DNA of 51,748 nt. Origin: an uncultured Oleispira sp. GTDB lineage: Bacteria > Pseudomonadota > Gammaproteobacteria > Pseudomonadales > Oceanobacteraceae. Where the stretch lies: contig CAJVZR010000027.1 in NCBI GenBank assembly GCA_913019965.1, forward strand, positions 1 to 51,748. The letters run 5' to 3'. Each line of letters begins with the position of its first letter. Position 1 is the stretch's first letter. Positions 34,716 through 43,995 of the stretch are shown piece by piece. A program made the translations under genes and the position numbers. Under the pieces are notes generated by a model that saw nothing but the letters and a program-made list of their open reading frames with translations, was not told where the DNA came from and did not search any database.

Positions 34716-36326
34716 TTAAACGATGCCTTTCTCTTGCAGATTAGCAATCATGTTATCGAGGCTGTCTTCATCAGCGGCTAGGCTGATGGTTGCATCGTCT
34801 GCACCACCGGCTACTAATGCGATCAAACCAGCATTTAACAATACTGAAGCTTGTTCGTTAGTTGCGATAGCCGCTACTTTACCCATTTCGAATAAACGAC
34901 GGTCAAGTGCTTGTGCGGTTACTTCTGGGTTACTGCCGTTGATCGCGATGATCGCAGGTTGCTGACCAAAACGCTTAGCTTTATCTTCCGCAGAAACTGC
35001 TGTTGCATCGCCTTCGCTATCTTGTGCTTCGCCTACAACCATACCCGCGCCAACGGTTACGTTGGTTAAGCGGTCAACGATGATGAAAGCACCTGTCGCA
35101 CGGTTGTTCTTATAAGAATCAAACGACATCGGCTTAGTAAGTGTTAACTCACATAATGCGATCTCGTTCAAATTAACCTGTTCAGCGGCGTGCTGTTCCA
35201 TCGTGTTTACGTCTACACGGTGGTGAATTTTACTTACAGCACCTTGAGTTAAAGAAGACGAGAACTTAATGTCGAACTGCTTACCCGCAACTAGCTCAGA
35301 TTCTGCCATCCATACGATGTCAGCGTTTACTTTGCTAGCAACGGTTGGAAGGTCGTCGATGTGAACCAACATATCACCACGAGATACGTCGATCTCGTCT
35401 TTTAAGGTGATGGTAACGGCTTGGCCATTGAACGCTTCGTCTAGGTCGCCATCAAAGGTAACGATCTTGTCGACGGTGCTAGTCTTGCGTGATGGCAAGG
35501 CCATTACGCTGTCGCCTGGGCGAACTTTACCAGAAGCAACTGTGCCACAGAATCCACGGAAGTCGAGGTTCGGACGGTTAACGTATTGAACAGGGAAGCG
35601 GAAGTTCTCAAGATTCTTATCTTCAGATACTTCTACCGTGTTCAAAATTTCCATCAAGGTCTTGCCGGTATACCAAGGTGAGCGCTCAGAGCGGTTCACG
35701 ATGTTATCGCCGTCTAATGCAGACAGAGGAACACACTGAATATCAGGAATGTTTAGGTTCTTAGAGAACTCTAAATAATCTTCTTTGATTTCGTTGTAAC
35801 GCTCTTCACTAAAGTCCATTAAGTCCATTTTGTTGATCGCAACAACAACGTGCTTAATGCCCTGTAGAGACGCAATGTACGAGTGACGCTTAGTCTGCGT
35901 CTGTACGCCATAACGCGCATCGATCAAGATAATCGCTAGGTCACAGGTAGAAGCACCGGTGGCCATGTTGCGAGTATATTGTTCGTGTCCTGGAGTATCA
36001 GCGATGATGAACTTACGCTTCTCGGTAGAGAAATAACGGTAAGCTACGTCAATGGTGATGCCTTGCTCGCGTTCAGCGGCTAGACCATCTACCAATAACG
36101 CAAGGTCGATCTTGTCGCCTTGAGTACCAGATTTAGCCGAGTCGTTTTCGATGGACGCTAGCTGATCTTCAAAGATCATTTTTGAATCGTAAAGAAGGCG
36201 GCCGATCAAGGTCGATTTACCGTCATCTACGTTGCCGCAAGTAAGAAAGCGCAACATTTGCTTATTTTCGTGCTGCTTTAGATAGCCAAGGATATCTTCA
36301 GCAATCAAATTTGATTGGTGTGACAT
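34716..36326 (-). CDS. cysN: Sulfate adenylyltransferase subunit 1 with degenerate APS-kinase tail
   Basis: 536 residues. The GTPase part is intact: GNVDDGKST (31-39), [11 protein letters not shown] and NKMD. With CysD it makes APS from sulfate and ATP, driven by GTP. The last 85 residues (452-536, from RFGQQPA) resemble the APS kinase CysC fused in CysNC enzymes, but the P-loop GLSGSGKST is replaced by NGSNPEVT, and the length is less than half of CysC. The [10 protein letters not shown] and [11 protein letters not shown] segments still match. Kinase activity is therefore lost; a separate CysC must exist elsewhere. Overlaps cysD by 1 bp. Confidence 0.93.
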   Translation of the reverse strand: MSHQSNLIAEDILGYLKQHENKQMLRFLTCGNVDDGKSTLIGRLLYDSKMIFEDQLASIENDSAKSGTQGDKIDLALLVDGLAAEREQGITIDVAYRYFSTEKRKFIIADTPGHEQYTRNMATGASTCDLAIILIDARYGVQTQTKRHSYIASLQGIKHVVVAINKMDLMDFSEERYNEIKEDYLEFSKNLNIPDIQCVPLSALDGDNIVNRSERSPWYTGKTLMEILNTVEVSEDKNLENFRFPVQYVNRPNLDFRGFCGTVASGKVRPGDSVMALPSRKTSTVDKIVTFDGDLDEAFNGQAVTITLKDEIDVSRGDMLVHIDDLPTVASKVNADIVWMAESELVAGKQFDIKFSSSLTQGAVSKIHHRVDVNTMEQHAAEQVNLNEIALCELTLTKPMSFDSYKNNRATGAFIIVDRLTNVTVGAGMVVGEAQDSEGDATAVSAEDKAKRFGQQPAIIAINGSNPEVTAQALDRRLFEMGKVAAIATNEQASVLLNAGLIALVAGGADDATISLAADEDSLDNMIANLQEKGIV

Positions 36327-37234
36327 TAGAAGTAACCCTCTTGCTTTTTCTTTTCCATAGAGGCGGAAGAGTCGTGGTCAATTGCACGGCCCTGACGCTC
36401 AGACGTTGTGGTTAGCAGCATTTCCTGAATAATTTCAGGTAATGTATTTGCAGTGGATTCCACGGCGCCGGTTAATGGATAACAGCCAAGAGTACGGAAG
36501 CGAACCATCTTCATTTCTGGAGTTTCGCCTTCTTCTAACGGCATACGCTCATCATCTACCATGATTAGCATGCCATCACGATCAACAACTGGGCGTTCTT
36601 TCGCTAGGTACAAGCTTGGAATGTCGATGCCTTCCAAGAAAATGTACTGCCAGATGTCGAGCTCGGTCCAGTTAGACAATGGGAAAACACGGATGCTTTC
36701 GCCCTTGTTTACTTTACCGTTATAAATATTCCACAGTTCAGGACGCTGATTCTTAGGGTCCCAACGGTGGTTTTCGTCACGGAACGAATAAACACGTTCT
36801 TTTGCACGAGATTTTTCTTCATCACGACGAGCGCCACCAAATGCAGCGTCAAAGCCGTACTTGTCTAGGGCTTGCTTAAGAGCCGCTGTTTTCATGATGT
36901 CGGTATGCTTCGAAGAACCGTGTGTAAAAGGTCCTACGTTATCAGCGATGCCATCTGGGTTGGTATGAACCAATAAGTCCATGCCCACTTTCTTAGCCAT
37001 TTGATCACGGAATTCGATCATTTCCTTGAATTTCCACAAGGTATCGACGTGCATCAATGGAAAAGGAGGCTTGCCAGGGAAAAACGCTTTTTGCGCTAAA
37101 TGCAGCATTACCGCGGAATCTTTACCCACAGAGTAAAGCATTACCGGATTATCAAATTCGGCGGCTACTTCGCGGATGATATGGAGGCTCTCGGCTTCCA
37201 ATTGTTTTAGGTGAGTCAGGTTATACTCAGTCAT
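36326..37234 (-). CDS. cysD: Sulfate adenylyltransferase subunit 2
   Basis: 302 residues, the full length of CysD. The PP-loop motif is [16 protein letters not shown], and [16 protein letters not shown] and [12 protein letters not shown] are family-specific. It is the catalytic subunit of ATP sulfurylase and forms a complex with CysN. It is the first gene of the two-gene operon, and the cysN start overlaps its stop. No obvious regulator-binding site stands out in the 238 bp upstream, where only AT-rich sequence is seen. Confidence 0.97.
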   Translation of the reverse strand: MTEYNLTHLKQLEAESLHIIREVAAEFDNPVMLYSVGKDSAVMLHLAQKAFFPGKPPFPLMHVDTLWKFKEMIEFRDQMAKKVGMDLLVHTNPDGIADNVGPFTHGSSKHTDIMKTAALKQALDKYGFDAAFGGARRDEEKSRAKERVYSFRDENHRWDPKNQRPELWNIYNGKVNKGESIRVFPLSNWTELDIWQYIFLEGIDIPSLYLAKERPVVDRDGMLIMVDDERMPLEEGETPEMKMVRFRTLGCYPLTGAVESTANTLPEIIQEMLLTTTSERQGRAIDHDSSASMEKKKQEGYF

Positions 37235-37472
37235 AATCGCTTTCGGAGTTGTTGAACGAAAAAGTGATAATAGGGCGCATCTTAAGTCGGCTTTAAAGCA
37301 TAAATTAAGAGACTTTCCCCAGATAGCGTTACTATACCAAGAGCTGAGGCATATAAGAAGATGATTCTAATAACGTTTAGGTATAAGGCTATGTAGAAAG
37401 TTTGATCAATTGCCTCTACCATTTGCCCTCTATGGGAAGCTCAACAGTATGGTCATAAAGAAGGTTAAATAA

Positions 37473-38165
37473 ATGTCAGTTAAGTCTTGGTCTGAAAAAG
37501 CACTCAGCATCCCTGGGCCTGCCGGCGAGTTAGATATTCGTTTAGGTCAGCAGATAGCATCGGATACGGATTCATCTAGCGCATCGTATGGATTCATTAT
37601 GTGTCATCCTCACCCTTTGTATTCCGGAACCATGGATAACAAGGTCGTGACGACCTTAGTTCGTGGGGCTTCTAAAATTGAATTTGATTCCTTGGCAGGT
37701 ATGAAGGTCAGTGGGTTAGAGACGATTCGTTTTAACTTCCGCGGTGTCGGTCATAGTCAAGGTGAACATGATCACGGCAAGGGAGAGCAAGATGATCTTG
37801 CCACCGTCGTTGATTATGCGTTGAATGAATTAGGTTGGCAGAAAGTTTTCTTAGCGGGCTTCTCTTTTGGGGCTGGGGTGGCGTGCTTATATTCTTGCCA
37901 GCATGCAGAAAAGGTTGCTGGAATGTTCCTGATTGCCCCAGCGGTTCATCATTTCGAAGCGCCATCAACGTTACCCTTTGAATTCGAAAGCCATGTTTAT
38001 ATGGGGGATGCCGATGAAGTGGTGCCTTTTGATGAGGTTGAGCACTGGGTCGATTTGTTAACTCCGCAGCCACACTTTCATATTTTTGAAGACGCGAGTC
38101 ACTTCTTTCATGGCCGCTTGGTCGATTTAAGAGAGACATTTTTAGACGATTTAAAAAAGTTATAG
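37473..38165 (+). CDS. Predicted alpha/beta hydrolase (COG2945-like)
   Basis: 230 residues. CHPHPLYSGTMDNKVVTTL, FNFRGVGHSQGEHDHGKGEQ and the nucleophile elbow GFSFGAG (Ser131) are the family signature. The third catalytic residue is His in EDASHFFHGRL, and an Asp in MGDADEVVP. No signal peptide. The substrate is unknown. It is divergent from cysD and about 150 bp upstream of the ABA4-like gene; co-transcription is uncertain. Confidence 0.85.
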   Translation: MSVKSWSEKALSIPGPAGELDIRLGQQIASDTDSSSASYGFIMCHPHPLYSGTMDNKVVTTLVRGASKIEFDSLAGMKVSGLETIRFNFRGVGHSQGEHDHGKGEQDDLATVVDYALNELGWQKVFLAGFSFGAGVACLYSCQHAEKVAGMFLIAPAVHHFEAPSTLPFEFESHVYMGDADEVVPFDEVEHWVDLLTPQPHFHIFEDASHFFHGRLVDLRETFLDDLKKL

Positions 38166-38315
38166 CTAGGGGATATTTAATAATTTCTGGTGTTTTAGTG
38201 CGACTGAGCTATCGGTTTATACCGTGCTGGCCATAGGAATACGCTTTTGGTTATTATCCATTGCGCTGAAAATATAACAATTAATATAAAACTATTGTGA
38301 AAAGAAGGACTGGCA

Positions 38316-38774
38316 ATGCAAAAGCTATCGCTAATTTTTAAAATCGCCTCGCGCTTTACCTTAATCGGTTGGATTCTATTAGCGGTATTTCCAGGTTGGC
38401 AATTCACCTTGCCTATCACGATGGGAATTGTCGTTTTATTATTATGCGCACTCTATACCTATTTAATATTTTTAGGTAAACACCTTGATGAACCAGGGCA
38501 AAAATTAAGAGGTAATTTCTGGTCGTTAAAAGGGGTAATGAATCTGTTCAAATCCCCACGAGCTGTATTGGCTGGTTGGGTGCATTATTTAGCGTTTGAT
38601 CTCGCGGTAGGTGCTTTCATTGTCGCTGATGCAGCGCGTTATGATATTCACCAGCTATTGTTACTCCCTTGTCTGATTCTGACTTTGATGTTTGGACCCG
38701 CTGGACTGTTAGCTTACTTTGTATTGCGCGGTATTATGACGGGAGAATTAGAATTAATGAGCGTCTTTGGCTAA
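38316..38774 (+). CDS. ABA4-like membrane protein (DUF4281)
   Basis: 152 residues with four membrane helices, a match to the DUF4281/ABA4-like family: LFKSPRAVLAGWVHYLAFDLAVGAFIVADAARY is the core, followed by LLLPCLILTLMFGPAGLLAYFVLRGI. Plant ABA4 is needed for neoxanthin formation, but the bacterial function is unknown. GAAGGA upstream supports the ATG. It ends 14 bp before the two-box promoter of the Cys-rich gene, so it is a separate unit. Confidence 0.85.
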   Translation: MQKLSLIFKIASRFTLIGWILLAVFPGWQFTLPITMGIVVLLLCALYTYLIFLGKHLDEPGQKLRGNFWSLKGVMNLFKSPRAVLAGWVHYLAFDLAVGAFIVADAARYDIHQLLLLPCLILTLMFGPAGLLAYFVLRGIMTGELELMSVFG

Positions 38775-38788
38775 TAATTCTTAAAAAC

Positions 38789-38818
38789 TTTCGTCTTTTT
38801 TCAAACGACTCCGTCTTA
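38789..38818 (+). promoter_or_regulatory. Two-box promoter/operator element upstream of the Cys-rich peptide
   Basis: TTTCGTCTTT (38789-38798), N10, CTCCGTCTTA (38809-38818), ending 41 nt before the ATG at 38860. It has the same boxes and spacing as the elements at the divergent arsH/ArsO-like promoter. Confidence 0.65.
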
Positions 38819-38859
38819 TAGCTGTAATACGCTAATAACTGATAGAAAGTGAGAAAAAT

Positions 38860-39036
38860 ATGACGAAGCAAGAATTATCAAAATGTTGTGATACTCGTAC
38901 TGATCCCTGTTGTGAGCAAAGCTGCTGTGGAGATGGCTGCTCGAATTGCTCTACTGACTGCTGTAGCGAAAAGGCATGTGAGCCTAAGCATAATGATTGC
39001 TGTGACAAGGAATCAATTTCTAAAACCTGTTGTTAA
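38860..39036 (+). CDS. 58-residue cysteine-rich peptide
   Basis: A small gene with 15 Cys in 58 residues: CC at 9-10, 17-18, 22-23, 34-35, 47-48 and 57-58, plus C27, C30 and C40. It has acidic spacers and no signal peptide, so it is cytoplasmic. The pattern of CC pairs recalls metallothioneins and the tail of the neighbouring-regulon flavoprotein. Soft-metal or metalloid binding is inferred. GTGAG at 38849-38853 is the likely ribosome site. It precedes the SigZ-like gene by 93 bp with a hairpin between, and has the two-box element upstream. Confidence 0.8.
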   Translation: MTKQELSKCCDTRTDPCCEQSCCGDGCSNCSTDCCSEKACEPKHNDCCDKESISKTCC

Positions 39037-39069
39037 TGTCAACACGGTTGAAAACTAAAGGATTATGCG

Positions 39070-39093
39070 CCTAGTATGATGACTTGTACTAGG
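39070..39093 (+). promoter_or_regulatory. Hairpin between the Cys-rich gene and sigZ-like gene
   Basis: CCTAGTA (39070-39076) pairs with TACTAGG (39087-39093) around a 10-nt loop, and TGATTTTC follows. It may be a weak terminator or attenuator lowering sigma-gene expression relative to the peptide gene. Confidence 0.45.
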
Positions 39094-39129
39094 TGATTTT
39101 CACTTTCCAGAGTAAAGACTCGAACTGCT

Positions 39130-39711
39130 ATGAATCTAGAGAAAATTTGGGCCGAATACCGAACCAGCTTAAAAGCATTTTTATATTCTAAAGTTTCTAA
39201 TGTCGCAGATGTTGATGATCTGTTGCAGGAGATCCTGCTGAAAACCTATCAAAGCTTAGCCAAGCTACGGGCGGATGAAAGTATCAAGTCCTGGTTATTT
39301 CAAATTGCCAATCATACGATTATTGATTTTTATCGTCGTAATGGTCGTATCAATGATTTTAAACAAAGCCTGCAAATGGAAGGGGAAGCGAGTAGCGAAG
39401 TAGAGGGGGAGAATCCGAGTGGGAATGATGTAAAGAACGAACTCTCTCACTGTATCGCGCCTTTTATACAAGCGCTAGATCGACAAAGCTCAGACTTACT
39501 CACGGCTATCGATCTCAATAATGAATCGCAAAAAGCTTATGCCCAAAGCCAGGGGATTAGTTATCCGACGCTGAAGTCTCGAGTACAGAAAGCCCGTAGA
39601 GAATTACGGGCTATGTTTGAGGGCTGTTGTAAGATGCGTTTGGATGCACAGGGCAATCTAATGGATTATGAGCAGAATCATAGTGATAAAGGTCACTGTG
39701 GTAAGTGCTAA
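39130..39711 (+). CDS. sigZ: ECF sigma factor of the SigZ type
   Basis: 193 residues. Region 2 spans about residues 8-72 (NVADVDDLLQEILLKTYQSL, KSWLFQIANHTIIDFYRR) and region 4 about 110-162 (AYAQSQGISYPTLKSRVQKARREL). After region 4 comes GCCKMRLDAQGNLMDY, the tail typical of SigZ-type factors, then GHCGKC. Cys166, 167, 190 and 193 could bind a metal and act as the sensor. No anti-sigma gene follows: the next gene is convergent. It may recognise the two-box element, including that of the preceding Cys-rich gene. Confidence 0.88.
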   Translation: MNLEKIWAEYRTSLKAFLYSKVSNVADVDDLLQEILLKTYQSLAKLRADESIKSWLFQIANHTIIDFYRRNGRINDFKQSLQMEGEASSEVEGENPSGNDVKNELSHCIAPFIQALDRQSSDLLTAIDLNNESQKAYAQSQGISYPTLKSRVQKARRELRAMFEGCCKMRLDAQGNLMDYEQNHSDKGHCGKC

Positions 39712-40448
39712 AGCCCACCGTTTGCGACAACAGCGCCTTGATAAATCTGTTGAAGAATCTTTCGAATATCCTTAGCGGTGCGCATGGTGATAAAAGGAGA
39801 CGTCTCCCCAGGATTCTTTAGCATATTTGTTTTGATAAATTTCCATTTCATTTTCAAGCGCTTCACATTGGCATCTTGCCTAGTAATCTTTTCGAGACGG
39901 GACGAAAATGTGTTCACGTTTTCTTCAATGCTGATATCACTGACGACGAAACCCGCGGAACTCGCTGATAAAGCGATGTATTGAGCTAATGCCCTTTCAA
40001 AACTTATGCGAGTGATTAAAAATTCTGCTAGAGCAGGAGGTAGTACATCCGTATTTTTCTGCTGAGATGTTGACTGCTTAACCTCTTCAAGCTGTTGGTA
40101 TAACGGATTTTGATAGGTCGCAAAACCTATGATTAGGCGGTGGTCATCGGGACTGAATACCAGCGCCTTCTTATCCTCTATGAAGCTTAAAGATTGTTGG
40201 AATTTATCAACAATGTCAGGGTAAGTCGACTGTGCATCCGTTAATAGTGGGCGGGTCGTTTCGACGATATTTTCAAGCTTTTGGCTATACTGTGGAAGGC
40301 CGGTAAATAAAACATAGGCAGAAAAAGCACTGGATACCTGATAGGCGGCTATTTCTATATTGAGCAGCTGTTCTATGGAGTGTTCTTGAGCTTTGCTATT
40401 GGCGCTGAATATGGCAATACATAGGCTGAAAAGGGCAAGCCATGGCAT
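39708..40448 (-). CDS. Exported helical protein of unknown function
   Basis: 246 residues with a signal peptide (MPWLALFSLCIAIFSANSKA). The mature part is nearly all helical and rich in Gln, Ser and Leu (NIEIAAYQVSSAFSAYVLF, PQYSQKLENIVETTRPLL). The general form recalls periplasmic helical-bundle sensors such as the PilJ-type domain, but there is no cytoplasmic signalling part. It overlaps the sigma-gene stop convergently by 4 bp. No domain is confidently assigned. Confidence 0.65.
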   Translation of the reverse strand: MPWLALFSLCIAIFSANSKAQEHSIEQLLNIEIAAYQVSSAFSAYVLFTGLPQYSQKLENIVETTRPLLTDAQSTYPDIVDKFQQSLSFIEDKKALVFSPDDHRLIIGFATYQNPLYQQLEEVKQSTSQQKNTDVLPPALAEFLITRISFERALAQYIALSASSAGFVVSDISIEENVNTFSSRLEKITRQDANVKRLKMKWKFIKTNMLKNPGETSPFITMRTAKDIRKILQQIYQGAVVANGGL

Positions 40449-40740
40449 AAGTTTAAGTTCCTAGTGCGAAAGTGTTAAAGGGTAGCTGCTGACCATAATA
40501 GCATCAACGATAGAGCCTGCAATAAATGTAATAAGGCGTTAATTGCCTAATGCTAAGGCTTGCCTCTAGGGAAAAAGTGCTATGAATAACTCGGGCAAGG
40601 TGATTATTTGGCTACGGTTTATGGGCTATTAGCACTGGCAGAAGGTTTCTACACTGTAAAAATAACGCTAAATAAGGTAGATTGCGCCCCAATAGAACAG
40701 GTCACCGGCGAGTTTGCCGGTATGTAATGAGGATATCCCA

Positions 40741-41847
40741 GTGTCTACGCCCATAGAGCTCTACCAAGAAGATTTAAAACGTGACGATTTTTCTTATGAT
40801 GCTGACCAAGAAAAAGCCGTAAAGCATCTGCAGCGCGTTTATGATGAATTGGTTGCGGACTATGAAAAGTCCAAGAAGAAAGGCTCGTTTAGCAAAATGT
40901 TTGCTAAAAAGCAGAAAGCCCCGATTCAAGGCTTGTACTTCTGGGGTGGAGTAGGTCGTGGTAAAACTTATCTTGTTGATAACTTTTATGACGCTTTGCC
41001 GTTTGAGCGTAAGATGCGTACGCACTTCCACCGCTTCATGCAGCGTGTCCATAATGACCTGACAAAGTTAGAGGGGACTAAAAACCCACTAACTGCAATT
41101 GCCGAACAAATATCTAAAGAAGCCGTTGTCATCTGTTTTGATGAGTTCTTTGTATCCGATATCGGTGATGCGATGATCTTAGGTGGCTTAATGGAAGAGT
41201 TATTTGCTCGTGGGGTAACGTTAGTTTCCACGTCAAACATCGTCCCTGATGGCTTATACAAAGATGGCTTGCAGCGTGATCGCTTCCTGCCAGCTATTAA
41301 ATTGCTGAATAAATACACCGATGTGGTGAACGTTGATAGCGGCGTGGATTATCGTTTACGTACATTGGAGCAAGCAGAGCTATATCACTTCCCATTAGAT
41401 GATACCGCCGAATCAAGCTTGCAGAAAAGTTTTGATAGTCTTATCCCTGATGCGAAGCATGTCGAATTGAACGTCAACATCGATATCTTAGGGCGCAACA
41501 TTCCTGCTAAAGCCATTTGTGATGATGTAGCTTGGTTTGAGTTTGAAGGTTTGTGTGATGGCCCGCGTTCACAAAATGATTATATTGAAATGGGTAAGCT
41601 CTATCACGCTATCTTAATTTCTAATGTCCCTGTGATGGGGGTTAAGAATGATGACCTAGGCCGCCGTTTTATTAACTTGATCGATGAGTTTTATGACCGT
41701 GGTGTAAAAGTGATTATGTCAGCGGATGCACCGATTCATGAAATATACAGTGGTGGTAGTTTGGAGTTTCCTTTCCAGCGTACGACCTCACGTATGTTAG
41801 AAATGCAATCTCACGATTATCTTGCTCGTGAACATAAAGCGGATTAA
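40741..41847 (+). CDS. zapE: Cell division ATPase ZapE (AFG1-like)
   Basis: 368 residues from GTG 40741, which has GAGGA upstream; the longer frame starting TTG 40714 lacks such support. Walker A is GGVGRGKT (69-76), with Walker B VICFDEFFVSDIGDAMIL and THFHRFMQRVH downstream, all ZapE/AFG1 signatures. ZapE acts at the Z-ring in cell division, particularly under anaerobic or heat stress. A helical hairpin insert (KSKKKGSFSKMFAKKQKAP) precedes the P-loop. Single-gene unit. Confidence 0.95.
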   Translation: MSTPIELYQEDLKRDDFSYDADQEKAVKHLQRVYDELVADYEKSKKKGSFSKMFAKKQKAPIQGLYFWGGVGRGKTYLVDNFYDALPFERKMRTHFHRFMQRVHNDLTKLEGTKNPLTAIAEQISKEAVVICFDEFFVSDIGDAMILGGLMEELFARGVTLVSTSNIVPDGLYKDGLQRDRFLPAIKLLNKYTDVVNVDSGVDYRLRTLEQAELYHFPLDDTAESSLQKSFDSLIPDAKHVELNVNIDILGRNIPAKAICDDVAWFEFEGLCDGPRSQNDYIEMGKLYHAILISNVPVMGVKNDDLGRRFINLIDEFYDRGVKVIMSADAPIHEIYSGGSLEFPFQRTTSRMLEMQSHDYLAREHKAD

Positions 41848-42139
41848 CTCTGCGAAATATGACATATCGGCAGCTGAATAGATTTAATCGTGATGCTATT
41901 TCTATTCATCTGTCGTCCTTTTACTCAATGATGACCCCTTTCTTTACCTGCTAAATCACACTTTATTAGTAAAATATGTGCCATTGCATATACCCATTTT
42001 ATTAATAAGCTAAGCCTCTTATAACTCCTTATAGGCGCTATAGAACCTCCTAGATCAATTTGTTTGAATAGACTTGTACGACTAGACTGAACAATAAGAT
42101 TAATAAGAATTAGGTATCTCTGTGAAACATAAGAGAGTC
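41848..42139. other. Gene-free interval before the GGDEF-EAL gene
   Basis: The 292 bp between zapE and the ATG at 42140 hold no convincing gene. A half-site AGATCAATTTG near 42053-42063 is not a full FNR box. No terminator or small RNA is evident. Confidence 0.6.
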
Positions 42140-42245
42140 ATGAATAATTGTTAGAATTGGTTTCTCCAAGCCTATTGCGCTAGTTATCCATTTCGCCGCA
42201 CTTGTCCCAATAGTTCTGTACGCACTGCACCATATTTTTCGAGAA

Positions 42246-43973
42246 GTGGCTGTCATTGGTATTCTGCTAATGCTTTCTGGGATTATATTGACCTGCTCTA
42301 TATATACAGTTTATAGAGATAGAGAGAATGACTTTGTACTTCAGCTGTTCATTTTATCCATATCTCTAGCTTTGATCGTCACTTGCTATTATCTTGGGAT
42401 ACGTGGTGCTTTGTTTGTATTTCCACTTTTATCTGCTTACTTTTATTCTTTCAGTTATAAGTATGCCCTTTGGATGAGTTGCTGTGCTGGCACCATTTGC
42501 ATGCTGGCATTGTTCAATTCCTTAGATCAAATAACCATTGCTCGTTTATCACTTGGTCTGGGGTTAAGCATTTTCTTTAACGCTAGTTTTGCGTCGCTGG
42601 TTAATCAGCAAAAATCCAGTTTAGAAAAAGAAGCCATGGAAGATTACCTAACTGGTTTGTTAAATAGACGCAGCTTTAACCTGCGTTTAGATAGTGAGAT
42701 ACCGGGGGCGATAAAGCATAATAAAATATTAGCACTGCTCTATATCGATTTAGACAATTTTAAACAGATAAATGATAATTATGGTCATGATATCGGTGAT
42801 ATTTTATTGCAACAAGCGAGTAAACGCATGCAATTATCTATTCGCCCTGAGGACATGTTATTTTCTATCTCTAAAGCGCCCAGTGTGGCTCGGCTAGCCG
42901 GAGATGAATTTGGCCTAGTCTTGTCAAATACGAATACGGCTCACGATATTGAACTGGTCGTTAATCGTCTGTTAAATAAGCTTGAAGAACCTTATAGCAT
43001 TAATACATTTAAGCTAAACGTTAATGCGAGTATCGGTATTGCTATTGCAGGGAAGGATGGTTCAACTGCAGATGTATTAATGAAAAATGCCGATGCGGCT
43101 ATGTATAAAGCTAAAGTTGATGGTAAAAAGCGTTATCAATTTTTCAATGAGGTAATCGCTGAAAAAATTGCTGAATACTCGACCATTGAAACAGCACTTC
43201 AAAATGCGATAGCCGAGAAATTATTTTATCTTAATTATATGCCCATCTATCATAGTAACTCCCTTGAAATTGCCGGAGTTGAAGTACTGATCCGCTGTAA
43301 TTCTGGTCCCTTGTGTGAGTATGGCCCTGAAAAGTTCATCCCAGTAGCTGAGCGTTGTGGATTGATTTTTGATATTGATTTCTGGGTTATAGAATCTACC
43401 TTTCAGCAAATAGTAGAAATGAGAGAAGAATTTGATATTGATGAATTATTCTTCTGTATTAATATCTCTGCGAAAGAGCTACTAAATAAGAATTTTGTTA
43501 TGAAACTAAATGCACTTTTAGATGAATACAATATTCAAGCGAAACAGATTGAATTAGAAATTACGGAAACAAGCTTGGTCGGTGATCTTGATAAAAGCGT
43601 TATAACATTAGAGAAAATTAAGGAAACAGGTATTACCCTTTCGTTAGATGATTTTGGCACAGGGTATACTGCATTTAGTCAATTAACACGCTACCCTGTG
43701 AGTACTTTGAAAATAGATCGCTCTTTTGTTAATGATATCGAATCGGGGAGTGAGAAAAAAAGATCCATGGTCGATATTATTTCCTCTCTGGCCAACCTTT
43801 ATGAATTATCGATTATAGCGGAAGGTGTTGAGACCAAGCATCAGTTAGACTATCTGCAAAATCTTGATTGCCAATATGTTCAAGGCTATTACTTAAATAA
43901 ACCGATGGCTTGGCTTGAGTTTAGAGAAATCTTAATAACAAATGTGCCTAGTATGAGATCCTCAAGATATTGA
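42246..43973 (+). CDS. Membrane GGDEF-EAL protein (c-di-GMP turnover)
   Basis: From GTG 42246, 575 residues. There are several membrane helices (1-115), a GGDEF domain with AGDEF (218-222), and an EAL domain with EVL in place of EAL (345-347), plus NISAKEL, DDFGTGYTAF, KIDRSF and IAEGVET. The first Gly of GGDEF is changed to Ala, which can be tolerated. EAL catalytic residues look present, so phosphodiesterase activity is likely. The frame is open upstream to 42144 and codes a further hydrophobic helix, PIALVIHFAALVPIVLYAL. This suggests a start at 42140 lost through a frameshift. Confidence 0.88.
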   Translation: MAVIGILLMLSGIILTCSIYTVYRDRENDFVLQLFILSISLALIVTCYYLGIRGALFVFPLLSAYFYSFSYKYALWMSCCAGTICMLALFNSLDQITIARLSLGLGLSIFFNASFASLVNQQKSSLEKEAMEDYLTGLLNRRSFNLRLDSEIPGAIKHNKILALLYIDLDNFKQINDNYGHDIGDILLQQASKRMQLSIRPEDMLFSISKAPSVARLAGDEFGLVLSNTNTAHDIELVVNRLLNKLEEPYSINTFKLNVNASIGIAIAGKDGSTADVLMKNADAAMYKAKVDGKKRYQFFNEVIAEKIAEYSTIETALQNAIAEKLFYLNYMPIYHSNSLEIAGVEVLIRCNSGPLCEYGPEKFIPVAERCGLIFDIDFWVIESTFQQIVEMREEFDIDELFFCINISAKELLNKNFVMKLNALLDEYNIQAKQIELEITETSLVGDLDKSVITLEKIKETGITLSLDDFGTGYTAFSQLTRYPVSTLKIDRSFVNDIESGSEKKRSMVDIISSLANLYELSIIAEGVETKHQLDYLQNLDCQYVQGYYLNKPMAWLEFREILITNVPSMRSSRY

Positions 43974-43995
43974 TTGTACTCGCGAGCCAGTAACG

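Noticed and set aside
42053..42063. FNR box before the GGDEF-EAL gene
   Set aside because: Only one half-site (GATCAA) is present.
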